From assembly GCA_000320545.1 (NCBI GenBank), contig ADNK01000236.1:1-28602 (forward strand): DNA of 28,602 nt. Direction: 5' to 3'. Source of the stretch: Bigelowiella natans CCMP2755 (Eukaryota; Cercozoa; Chlorarachniophyceae). Positions within the stretch are counted from its first letter, which is position 1. The number at the start of each line of letters is the position of its first letter. The position numbers were made by a program, and so were the translations under genes. The notes under the pieces are model-generated. The model saw only the letters and a program-made list of their open reading frames with translations, did not search any database and was not told where the DNA came from. This document shows positions 21,020-28,602 of the stretch, piece after piece.

Positions 21020-22645
21020 TTATATGTGTGTGTGTGTGTGTGTTTTCTCATGGGGTATTAAAGATGGTAACAGGGAGCATAAATAAATGCCCACAATTTG
21101 TTTTCATATATCTTTGTGTTGCGGTAATTTATTATTAATGATGTTTACTTGGTGGTTCCGTCGAGGGAGATGGAAACGATACGATCTCCTTTCGGCGTGA
21201 ACTTGACCCGCATGACCTCCATCACATGCTCCTGCAAGATCACGATCGTTGCCCTCGTTTCAGTATCCCACAGTCTATAGCAAGAATAAGCAAGGGAGCA
21301 CGTTAGTTTATATGTCAAACACGGTGGTGGTAAAGTAGAGGCCAGTTGGCTACGCGCTCGGAACCTTATCGTCGCGTCATTTGATGAGGAGCACAGGATC
21401 TTTTCATTTGGATGGAGGCATATATCGGTCACCTCCGCCTAATCATGAACAAAGGCTGATGGGCATGCGATCGATAGAATCGAAAAACCATAAAATGCGA
21501 TAAAGGTTGGCTAGAGTAGGAGCGGGCAGCACACGGTCATCAGTAAGACCTTGTGACGACGAAATGTCTTCAGGAGTCGACCATTCAAAGCCCCCCACAC
21601 TTTGATGAGGCCATCGTCAGCTCCCTACAGCATGCCAACGCGTGTAAATATAAATTTTGGTTTCTTCAAAGAAACAGAATACATGTATAGCGTACTACCG
21701 TGTAAATCTTTGTTCCGCATTTCGTGTACGTCACACAGTAAATGGGATGGAGGTGGCCCAAAACCCGTTTCACCTGTGTTTATGGCTTTGGATTTAACAA
21801 AAAAATTGTTTTGCAATCCTGGCACGCCTTTTAAAAAGTATTATTACACACCTCGCGGTATTGTTTAAATGCCATGGACTTTATTTTCCTTCGAGTATCC
21901 ATACGACCCTTACACTGTCTGTTCCTTATAGCTCCAATGACTGAAAGTAATATTTAGTATCGTGTTAGGGCTAATGAAAAGGAACAGAGATCCAAAATAA
22001 CGAGATTACTCGAAGGCCTTGTCTTGCTTTTCCTATACTGTTCCGCTGGATGGGGATGCTCCATTATTTTCGGGACCAGGTTGGAGCCTCCCAAGGCCAG
22101 TAGTCCTGCAACCCTCGGAAGCGAGGGTGATAGCTGCTCCATCCGCATTTGAATTTGTTTATTAATCAACTTTTGCAGAAAATTAACTGGAATATGTCCG
22201 CAACGGCGATCCTGAAATAATATTAGGCAACAATATTACTCTTCTATCGTCCCCAATCCACGTCACCACCATGCTATTTCACCCTGGACCATCCCCACGG
22301 CAGGAAAAAAATGACAAGCTGACCAGCTCTTTGCGGGTCAACAGATACTCTATCCCATCAAAGCCTATCCGGGTTGGTAATCGGCCTGCTTTGCTAAAGT
22401 TATTTGTGAGTGTCTCTGCGATCTCTTTCTCCCCTCTTGCAGCGATGTGCTGGATGACCAAATAGTTTAATTCCCGCTCTGTGGTAGAAAAGCCAGCAAC
22501 AGTATTGTCAACAGAGATGTCGTAAAAACTAGCGGTACAAGGGAGGACACTAGAACTGATGAACTATTTTTTTGAAAAAAATTCAAATTTATCCCAGACC
22601 TTGCTCAATCGACGCCCATTTGGAATAGGTGTCACCCTTGCTCAT
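15920..22645 (-). CDS. PHIP: PHIP/BRWD-family WD40-bromodomain protein
   Basis: Twelve exons: 22645-22600, 22478-22324, 22211-22010, 21940-21852, 21773-21699, 21624-21550, 21438-21365, 21274-21149, 20780-20756, 20619-17686, 17476-17331 and 17096-15920. All phases join and total 5124 bases (1707 residues). The start MSKGDTYSKW is followed by a helical N-terminus. The WD40 propeller opens with VKRVLGHLHPIYCVTY, GADDGLIKVW and SSSNDATIR, and runs to about residue 590. A long low-complexity acidic, Ser, Gly and Gln linker follows. Next comes the cryptic-Tudor-like region (about 1140-1330: LPQLGDELVYFHQGH, HSRKWRPGHRAKMYF, LWDPEP). There is one bromodomain (about 1450-1545: YPDYTLAVTVPICLATIQ, NCKRYNQPGS). 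Animal members have two bromodomains. Known relatives (DCAF14) are substrate receptors for CUL4-DDB1 ligase that read methylated or acetylated histones, so a nuclear chromatin role is expected. Confidence 0.93.
16236..16275. repeat. Coding (GGT)n encoding poly-Thr in PHIP
   Basis: On the gene's strand the tract reads (ACC)n and encodes a poly-Thr run in the C-terminal disordered tail. C runs at about 16371-16384 and 16852-16865 encode Gly stretches. Such tracts are prone to slippage and to assembly errors that would shift the frame. Confidence 0.88.
17298..17315. repeat. C18 homopolymer (G18 on the PHIP strand)
   Basis: Lies in the PHIP intron 17330-17097, 15 bases downstream of the 5' splice site at 17330. 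G runs near a donor often act as splicing enhancers. Confidence 0.93.
17588..17608. repeat. G21 homopolymer (C21 on the PHIP strand)
   Basis: Lies in the PHIP intron 17685-17477, upstream of the 146-nt exon 17476-17331. It is complementary in the transcript to the G18 run on the other side of that exon. Confidence 0.93.
18290..18730. repeat. Trinucleotide-rich coding stretch in PHIP exon 10
   Basis: Runs of TCA/TCC/CTG-type triplets on the plus strand encode Asp/Glu, Ser, Gln and Gly tracts of the linker between the propeller and the Tudor-like region. The frame stays open throughout, so these are real coding repeats. Confidence 0.85.
20866..21041. repeat. Compound (GT)n-(GA)n-(TA)n-(GT)n tract in a PHIP intron
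   Basis: (GT)n at about 20868-20890, (GA)n at 20891-20940, (TA)n at about 20964-21014 and (GT)n at 21026-21041, all in the intron 21148-20781. On the gene's strand the (CT)n part precedes the 25-nt exon and could act as an extended pyrimidine tract. Confidence 0.95.
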
Positions 22646-23467
22646 CTTCTCCTGAGCCACGCCCGGTGGAGGATCACACTAAAATGTTGTTCTACTGCGT
22701 CTTAGCCTTGCAGTATAGCTCCTTAGAATGGTTCGTGGTTCTTGAAGCCCCCCCCCCTTGTCCTCTTCGGAGCTATAGGCTGGCACACAATGTACTATCA
22801 AGCCCTTATATTTTAGTGATAGCCTTTCCCAGACTCCAGTCAGCTTTGAAAAGGTAATTCCTGTGCCAAGAGGGCCTCGTATTATTCAATAAGACTATTA
22901 ATATGACCTTGACGCAGGAAGTTATTCCTTCGATTCCATTCTGCTTGTAACTTTTTCATCTCAAACATATAGCTTAGACGCCCTTGAAGCCTGTTTGAGG
23001 TTTTACACATTACGACTTGTAATTTTGCTATATTTCAACATTAACAACCTCTATTCGGGCATCCATGTCGGGCTCTACCCAGCAGGCCGCCTTGTGTGTG
23101 TTCTGCCCTTCAGATTTATCGTATGAAATTTCTTTTTTGTGCACTCTGAATACTCTTTCAAAGATGATTCTGATTTCATGTCTTAAGTCCAAATTTAAAT
23201 CTAAATTCTAGTTCGACAGTCATACATGGTTACCAACCTGTCTGAAACTGATGTGGCACCTCCCAATAATGCCAAACTCTCTGCCGCGCTTTTTGCCAAG
23301 ACCGCTTTTTAGTTTTGATCGAATCCCCTTGTGTATGGAGTATCAGAAAGACGACTTGTAAGAACTCAAGACGTAAAGAAAAAAGGGATAGTAAAGGGGT
23401 AGTTTTATTTTATTTTTGCGGTGAGCAGATCGAAAACCACACTTCCCCAATTCATCCGGAGAAGGCC
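22646..23467. promoter_or_regulatory. Divergent intergenic region (PHIP / Abraxas-like)
   Basis: An 822-bp spacer between two start codons, AT-rich, with no ORF I can support and none of the CATG palindrome clustering seen in the convergent spacers. It should contain both promoters. Confidence 0.5.
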
Positions 23468-24196
23468 ATGGCGTCTCGAGCGGATACGCTCTCTTCGTCG
23501 TCTTCATCCTCTTCCCAGTATCAGATTTTATGGGCCGGCGTCACACGAGCTCAATTGTTTGGGGATCTAATAGCTCAGGGGGGTGACTGCGAAGGACTCA
23601 TTTTCGGGTCTTGGTACAATCAAACTGACACCGCTCTCACTGACTCGCAAGAGGAGAAGGCAGAGACAACCACCGTAACCATTGTTCCATACTTGTTTTT
23701 ACCAATTGATCGTAAGAGTAGATTCTTCAACGCAGAAGGGAAAGTATTGCCTGAATTTCTCAACAAACACGCGTCCAAGATCATTTCACCAGGTATCGAA
23801 CTTCTTGGGTGGTGGAGGCTTCGCGTGAACACAAGCAGAAGAATGTCGCTCCGAGACATTGCCATTAATCGAAGCTTCCATGAATGGAAGAGGGAGACGG
23901 CGTGCACTTTAAAAAAGGCTCATATATTTGGCTTATTTGGGTACGAGAAGTTGATGCAGAACTCGATTCACAGCTGCACGCAAACTTTCTTCCTCCAAAC
24001 AGCAGATGAACGAATACCCAGAACACTGAAGGCGCAAACGCCGAACATAACGCAAAGTTCAGATAGGGAATATAGAAATATAAAACGCATAGGTTCAATG
24101 GGGGGATCCTCATTTGAAGTGTCTGTACCCCATCAGTCACAAGCACGAGAAGCAGTTCAAAACGTCCTTGATAGGATCGACGAGGCCCTTAGATAG
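23468..24196 (+). CDS. Abraxas-like MPN(-) protein (BRISC/BRCA1-A scaffold type)
   Basis: A 242-residue intronless gene. The ATG at 23468 sits in a strong context (AAGGCCATGG). The open frame extends upstream, but without another supported start. Landmarks shared with the Abraxas/FAM175 family are CEGLIFGSW (about 42-49), TALTDSQEEK, RFFNAEGKVLPEFL and the signature LGWWRLRVNTSRRMSLRD (about 113-130). A late STH-like block (SIHSCTQTFFL) and a short C-terminal amphipathic helix (EAVQNVLDRIDEAL) follow. No JAMM metal motif is present, as expected for a pseudo-DUB that scaffolds the K63-specific deubiquitinase BRCC36. It is shorter than animal Abraxas proteins (about 400 residues), so the long coiled coil and phospho-tail are missing. 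The family call rests on pattern recognition only. Confidence 0.78.
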   Translation: MASRADTLSSSSSSSSQYQILWAGVTRAQLFGDLIAQGGDCEGLIFGSWYNQTDTALTDSQEEKAETTTVTIVPYLFLPIDRKSRFFNAEGKVLPEFLNKHASKIISPGIELLGWWRLRVNTSRRMSLRDIAINRSFHEWKRETACTLKKAHIFGLFGYEKLMQNSIHSCTQTFFLQTADERIPRTLKAQTPNITQSSDREYRNIKRIGSMGGSSFEVSVPHQSQAREAVQNVLDRIDEALR

Positions 24197-24788
24197 CAGG
24201 CAGTATGGGCTAAAAATCAGCACAGATTTGCCTCTCCTTCATGTTTATGAGTAGTACATGTATAGAATCGAATTCAGATGTTTACTTCCATTTATTTTTC
24301 AATACTATCCTAACGATTTATCCTCGCTTCGTGCTATAATGCGCAGTATCGTAGCTGGCAATTTTACATGCTATCCGTAGCACAAACAACATTGTGTATC
24401 GTAGTAGCAGGATCGCTAGTGCTGCGCAATTTGTGCGGATTGGCACCTATTGACTTTGCGCTTTAATGAGTGCCTACTCACACACATGCAACGTCATGTT
24501 ACAGGCGGTAGCAGCTTGCAATGCTGCGGCAATAAGCAATCGCTTTCTATGTAACTTTATACACATGAGACGGATGTAATGAATAAATTAATTAAATTAC
24601 ATTCTATCGACTAAACATATACTTCACATGCCTGTGCTCACTCATGCAACACATTCTTCACAAACACGTCTCAACATAGGTGTGTGTGTGTATGTGAAGC
24701 ATGTGTGTTGTTATCTAGCCATGTGGGATCAAACGCACGTTCTGTATTACGCTGTAGAATGATTTCCACGACTCGACATCTCGCTGCG
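24197..24788. other. Convergent intergenic region (Abraxas-like / AASDH-like)
   Basis: A 592-bp tail-to-tail spacer without a gene. An AATAAA at 24582-24587 could serve the Abraxas-like gene. CATG-type palindromes recur, as in the other convergent spacers. Confidence 0.55.
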
Positions 24789-25585
24789 TCAACGATGCGC
24801 ATTCTCGCCCTGCAGCGATGGTAGTCGGAAAGACCAAAGTTTATCGTCTCGGCAACCAATTAGCAATTTAGTTCCCATCATAATTGGGGATGAGAACACT
24901 TCTCCCTTCATCTTCCAGCGCACCTCTTCCTGTGTAACGATGATCGACGAGCTCTCCTGAGCGTCATTGTTCCTACTGATATCAACATCTACTTCCCTTT
25001 TTTTTCTTGTGAGCGCGATAATACTCACTCTTCCGTCACGACTGCAATATGCTACTCGCACACGCTGATCTCGCTGAATATATGCGGAAGCGTTAGCATA
25101 TGTGACGGCTCCTTGCCATTTTAAACTTAGTGACCTTCTTCATGTTGTCGCTCGTAACCAACGCATCTAGCACAGGCGCAGCAGCGATAGCAGAATAGTG
25201 GTCGTCACTTAAATCCCGCCGCTCCAGGAGAAGATTTCCTATGATGAGCGTGAGATACCGTGAAGGGAGGGATAGGGGACCGAAGGACGAGAGGGTGAGG
25301 GGTGGGTGAGTGAAATCGTCTAATCTAAATTGGCATCCAAAACTGCACGATTAGCAAATACACCGTTATCGACATTCAAAGCTCTCAGCACGCCGTCGTG
25401 GCACCCAAAGAGAACGCAATTAAACGAACGCAGATAGGCGGGGGGGGAGAATATTGGCTTCCGAGACTCTACAGCGAAGCTCCATAGCTGCGGAGAGATC
25501 AGTTATGGGAGAAGTGTTTGCGGGCAGGGTATGAGGATTAGGGAGTGGAAATTATGTGAATTTGTTGAAGATAATGATGACAATA

Positions 25586-25621
<36 letters not shown>

Positions 25622-26917
25622 GAAGAGGAGGAGGATGGTGTCAACGATAGACGAAGATTATGATGATGATGCCGCTAACTACGACTACGAAGACAACGAT
25701 GATATTGATGATATTGATGATGGTGATGATGATGATGATGGTAATGATGACACAAATCATAGCTCTTGTGGACTCACACATATCCTCACCACCACCACTA
25801 CTACTGCTGCTGCTGCTACTACTTCTACTGCTAGTAGCAGTACCGTCGCTCCAGTATCGAAGTCCAGGGAGAACACATAGCCATTCACACATGCAACAAT
25901 TACCTGACGAGAGTTATGTTGATCTGTGTGATGATGAGAATGAGAGTGAAGAGGAGGGGAGGGAGGGAGGGAGGGAGGGAGGAGGAGGGACTGCGGAAAA
26001 ACGGGATAACGACAGGGTAAGTGACCATAACGATGATTACGATAATATCGATCGTAATCATGATGAGAAGGGGGATGAGGGTAAAGCTATGCGGGCGTGT
26101 GTAGCATCTGAATCTAGTTTCACCGCGTGTTTAGAAGAGCAGGAAGAGGTGGAGGAGGAGGAGCTGTTCCTTCTCATACCCACGATGCACGGCGTAGCAA
26201 ATATGGGCGCTCCTGCGCGCAAAATCAAATGTCGTCATATAAATGTTGTTCGCTGAGACCGAGACATGATGGCAACGAGAGAACAACCGACCCGTGTTGA
26301 TGCTCCAAATGGTAATGTAGGTTTCAGAATCTATACGCCTCACGTTGCCCTGTATACATACATAAAACACACACACGCACACAATCGGACAAAATTGTTT
26401 GTGTGCTTGTATCATAAAAAAGATTGTGTAACATTGGCAGTAATAGTAGTGCTACTGGCAGTAGTAGTAGTAGTGCTAGTGGTAGTTGTTGTTGTAGCAG
26501 CAGTAGTAGTAGTAGGAGTAGTAGTAGGAAAGCTGTCCGAGGGCTGATTTACCTTGAGGTCGGCTGCGATGGCACTCATCATCATGCTGCTTCCTATTCT
26601 GCCGTCAGCTGCATTGCCGCCGTCTTCAACATCCCCACTATCATCGTTAGAGTGTGCACGTTTCTGACGATGATGATGATGCAGGGCTACAGATGCAAAG
26701 ATCGGCCCATCGAATGGCAGCTTCCGCACCGCTGTTGCATCATTGGGGCCAGGCTGAGAACAGTCCACCACGTACAGATACCGGTCGTAGCATCTGATGG
26801 GAAAGAAAAAGAGAGGGGGCAAGCTCAATATTCTGAAAGCTTGGAGGCATTGTTTGGTGACGCTGCCAATTGTGCACTGCATCCAGTGACATAAAGGCTG
26901 AATGTTGTGTGTGCATA

Positions 26918-26990
<73 letters not shown>

Positions 26991-27793
26991 TGCGTGTATG
27001 TGTGCATGTGTGTCGTTTTACACCCGTCGCCGTCGGTCCCCCCCCCCCCCCCTCCCCCCCCTCCCTTCCCCTTTCATTATGTCGCAGAGTATACTGGTCC
27101 TCACACAACGCAGACAAGGACAATTGGAATGGCGAGGTGAATCATCACATCCTAGCGCAGCTTACCCAATCCACGCGTACCCCGTGCTCGGATCTACCGT
27201 GGGAGACGCTTTGAAGTGGTCGCCTCCGCGCAGCGTCCAAGCTATCCTGCACACCGCCACATGCATGTTTCATCATAGAGTGCTCACAGTCATTCTTCAA
27301 AGGAATAGTGGTGGCATTTCGTGGACATTTGAGGAATCGATTCCAAAACAAGAACCACCGTTTCTCCAATATGTGAATGCCGTACAGCTTGTTATCGTCA
27401 CACCCAACGACGACCTGCAAGATGTAACTATGCTCACCCAAGTTTAACGCGGGGGCGGGGCATGGTTGTCAGCGGAAGGGGAAGGGAAAGTAAACATAGA
27501 TATGCAAAAAGCGTCGCTTTCAAACAGTATAGTGTCTTGCAATGCCACGCCGACGCTCATCCTACAACGGCGCTAACACCGCGCGACATGATCCCATAAC
27601 CCCTTGGTCAAACGTTTTTCGAAAACGAGATTAACATAAAATGACCGAGTAACATTTTCTTGGCGACCAGGTCGCCCCACCCCATCCTTTACTACTACCA
27701 TGCATCCGTCCTTTGAGACTGCCGCGGTAGATTCCACGCGCCCCCCAAGTGTAAAGGACGAAATTACGCTGCCTGAGAAAAGCAAATTGTATA

Positions 27794-27861
<68 letters not shown>

Positions 27862-28124
27862 TATTGCTGCTGCCTGGAGCGAAACTCTATAGGATTCTCT
27901 ACATTCGTTGCGACATTTCAATATAACGGAGGAAACGGCACTTCACCCTGACGCGCGTCGATAATTTTGAGTTGCCCAGAATGAGAGCCGATCACACACA
28001 AGGATACCTCCAATCCCCTTCCCTGTTACAGCCGCAAACCAGAGATAGAATCGAGAAAGGGGAGAGGGTGAATGAGAGACTCGATTAATCTAAATCGGGC
28101 GAGATCAAACCACCAAGAGGTTGT

Positions 28125-28166
<42 letters not shown>

Positions 28167-28454
28167 TGGCAGCTGCACAATCATGCGAGTGGACTGGCGT
28201 CGATGCAAGCACCTAATCACAACAATTCAGACGATGTAGGAAGGGGGTATGGGGGGGGGGGGGGGGGGATGAAATTTGCCACCAAAGAGGGGGGGGGCGA
28301 AAATGGCGAATGGGGGGGAGGGGTGGCCATTATGTTTATTTTTTTTGCAAGATGGTCAACCTACTTTGATGATGATGATGAAGATATGATGATGATATTA
28401 GGCAGATGGCAAACCCAAATCGACCGACCCCTTCCACTGGAGGAAACGTTTTTT
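24789..28454 (-). CDS. AASDH: AASDH-like enzyme, C-terminal PQQ-type beta-propeller (5' end off the window)
   Basis: Exons on the minus strand: 28454-28415, 28212-28166 (or -28187), 28022-27947, 27772-27699, 27414-27359, 27246-27166, 26793-26553, 26349-26292, 26212-26180, 25923-25844, 25487-25364, 25238-25135 and 25073-24789 with the stop. They give 433 codons in phase. The blades read as in the C-terminus of AASDH (ACSF4, beta-alanine-activating enzyme): SVDLGACIDASPL, VIGSHSGQLKIID, GGRVESTAAVSKDG, VVVGCDDNKLYGI, GGDHFKASPTVDPSTGYAW, GAPIFATPCIV, VIVACVNGYVFSLDFDTGA, VLFGCHDGVLRALNVDNG and the end GEVFSSPIMMG with LLIGCRDDKLWSF. The AMP-binding and carrier domains should lie to the right of the window. 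Another PQQ-propeller protein is possible. One exon (28212-28166) carries an in-frame TGA unless a non-canonical donor is used. Confidence 0.8.
25573..25618. repeat. (GAT)n microsatellite in an AASDH intron
   Basis: About ten or more GAT units in the intron 25843-25488, followed by imperfect GAT/GAC copies to about 25745 and a CAC/CTA/CTG triplet stretch at 25790-25830. Confidence 0.92.
25960..25986. repeat. (GGGA)n in an AASDH intron
   Basis: Five to six GGGA units in the intron 26179-25924. On the gene's strand it is a (TCCC)n pyrimidine tract 40-60 bases before the acceptor at 25924. Confidence 0.9.
26922..27061. repeat. (AT)n-(GT)n compound plus C runs in an AASDH intron
   Basis: (AT)n at about 26922-26955, (GT)n at 26957-26988 and C runs at about 27038-27060, all inside the intron 27165-26794. 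Confidence 0.94.
27796..27860. repeat. (TA)n-(GT)n compound microsatellite
   Basis: (TA)n at 27797-27824 joins (GT)n at 27826-27860, in the AASDH intron 27946-27773. On the gene's strand the second part is (CA)n. Confidence 0.95.
28130..28162. repeat. (AC)n microsatellite
   Basis: 33 bases of AC repeat in the intron that follows exon 28212-28166. On the gene's strand it is (GT)n and starts inside the GTATGT donor at 28165. Confidence 0.95.
28213..28414. other. AASDH intron with G runs
   Basis: The intron between exons 28454-28415 and 28212-28166. It contains G homopolymers at about 28251-28269 (about 18 G) and at 28289-28297 and 28311-28322, plus a GAT tract at 28368-28397. No coding signal is seen. 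Confidence 0.7.
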
Positions 28455-28602
28455 CTGAATATAAGAATGCTGCCACTATTGGGGCCTCCTCCTCCTTCTC
28501 CTAATACTTTTACTACTGGTATTAATGGTGGGATGCTCCAAATCCGGGGGGCCCCCCCTCCTCTCTTATGGATCAAGCCTTTTTCCCCTCCTCCTTCTCC
28601 CC
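28455..28602. other. Right edge, unassigned
   Basis: Low-complexity CCT/GGA-rich sequence. An earlier exon of the AASDH-like gene may lie here, but I could not place one with matching phase. Confidence 0.4.

Noticed and set aside
23315-23467. N-terminal extension of the Abraxas-like protein
   Set aside because: It has no ATG start. The ATG at 23468 in AAGGCCATGG is the better start.
25660-26256. Plus-strand open frame of 198 codons
   Set aside because: It runs through intronic triplet repeats and is antisense to three phase-matched AASDH exons.

Overview
This is a stretch of nuclear DNA from a eukaryote. Most genes are split by short GT-AG introns, and the DNA between exons is full of simple repeats: (TA)n, (GT)n, (GAT)n, (CT)n and long C or G runs. 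Nine protein genes can be modelled. The gene mix suggests a stramenopile, possibly a brown-alga relative: a PT-repeat membrane protein, a single-bromodomain PHIP/BRWD protein, a short-form mitochondrial KARI, and neighbours that switch strand at every step (a tendency reported for Ectocarpus). That assignment is an inference, not something the sequence proves.

Layout from left to right: (1) minus, about 291-3217, a Vms1/ANKZF1-type peptidyl-tRNA hydrolase whose 3' end lies off the left edge; (2) plus, 3539-3991, an intronless UBC4/5 (UBE2D) type E2; (3) minus, 4382-5859, a five-exon gene of unknown family, probably secreted or membrane anchored; (4) plus, 6642-9232, ketol-acid reductoisomerase in seven exons; (5) minus, 10531-12069, an intronless type I membrane protein with PT repeats and a duplicated Cys module; (6) plus, 13146-14627, an intronless 493-residue nuclear-type protein of unknown family, preceded by a recent direct duplication and three GATC-centred palindromic motifs; (7) minus, 15920-22645, a complete PHIP/BRWD (DCAF14-like) gene that I resolve into 12 exons totalling 5124 coding bases; (8) plus, 23468-24196, an intronless Abraxas-like protein; (9) minus, 24789 to beyond 28454, the C-terminal beta-propeller of an AASDH-type enzyme, with its N-terminus off the right edge.

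Intron positions were found by reading both strands for family motifs and then requiring GT-AG borders and matching codon phase. In PHIP, KARI, the unknown gene 3 and nearly all of the Vms1 and AASDH models the exon phases close exactly, which is strong internal support. Four of the nine genes (Vms1, E2, PHIP, Abraxas) act in ubiquitin or protein quality control, but they are separately transcribed and nothing shows that they are co-regulated.

The most unusual signals are these: a 56-bp tandem repeat that copies a 5' splice site four times; two exons each flanked by complementary simple repeats that could loop them out; a near-perfect 90-bp hairpin in a convergent intergenic region; CATG-type palindrome clusters confined to the convergent intergenic regions; an E2 with HCN in place of HPN; an in-frame TGA or non-canonical donor in the AASDH gene; and the orphan 493-residue gene with repeats next to it.
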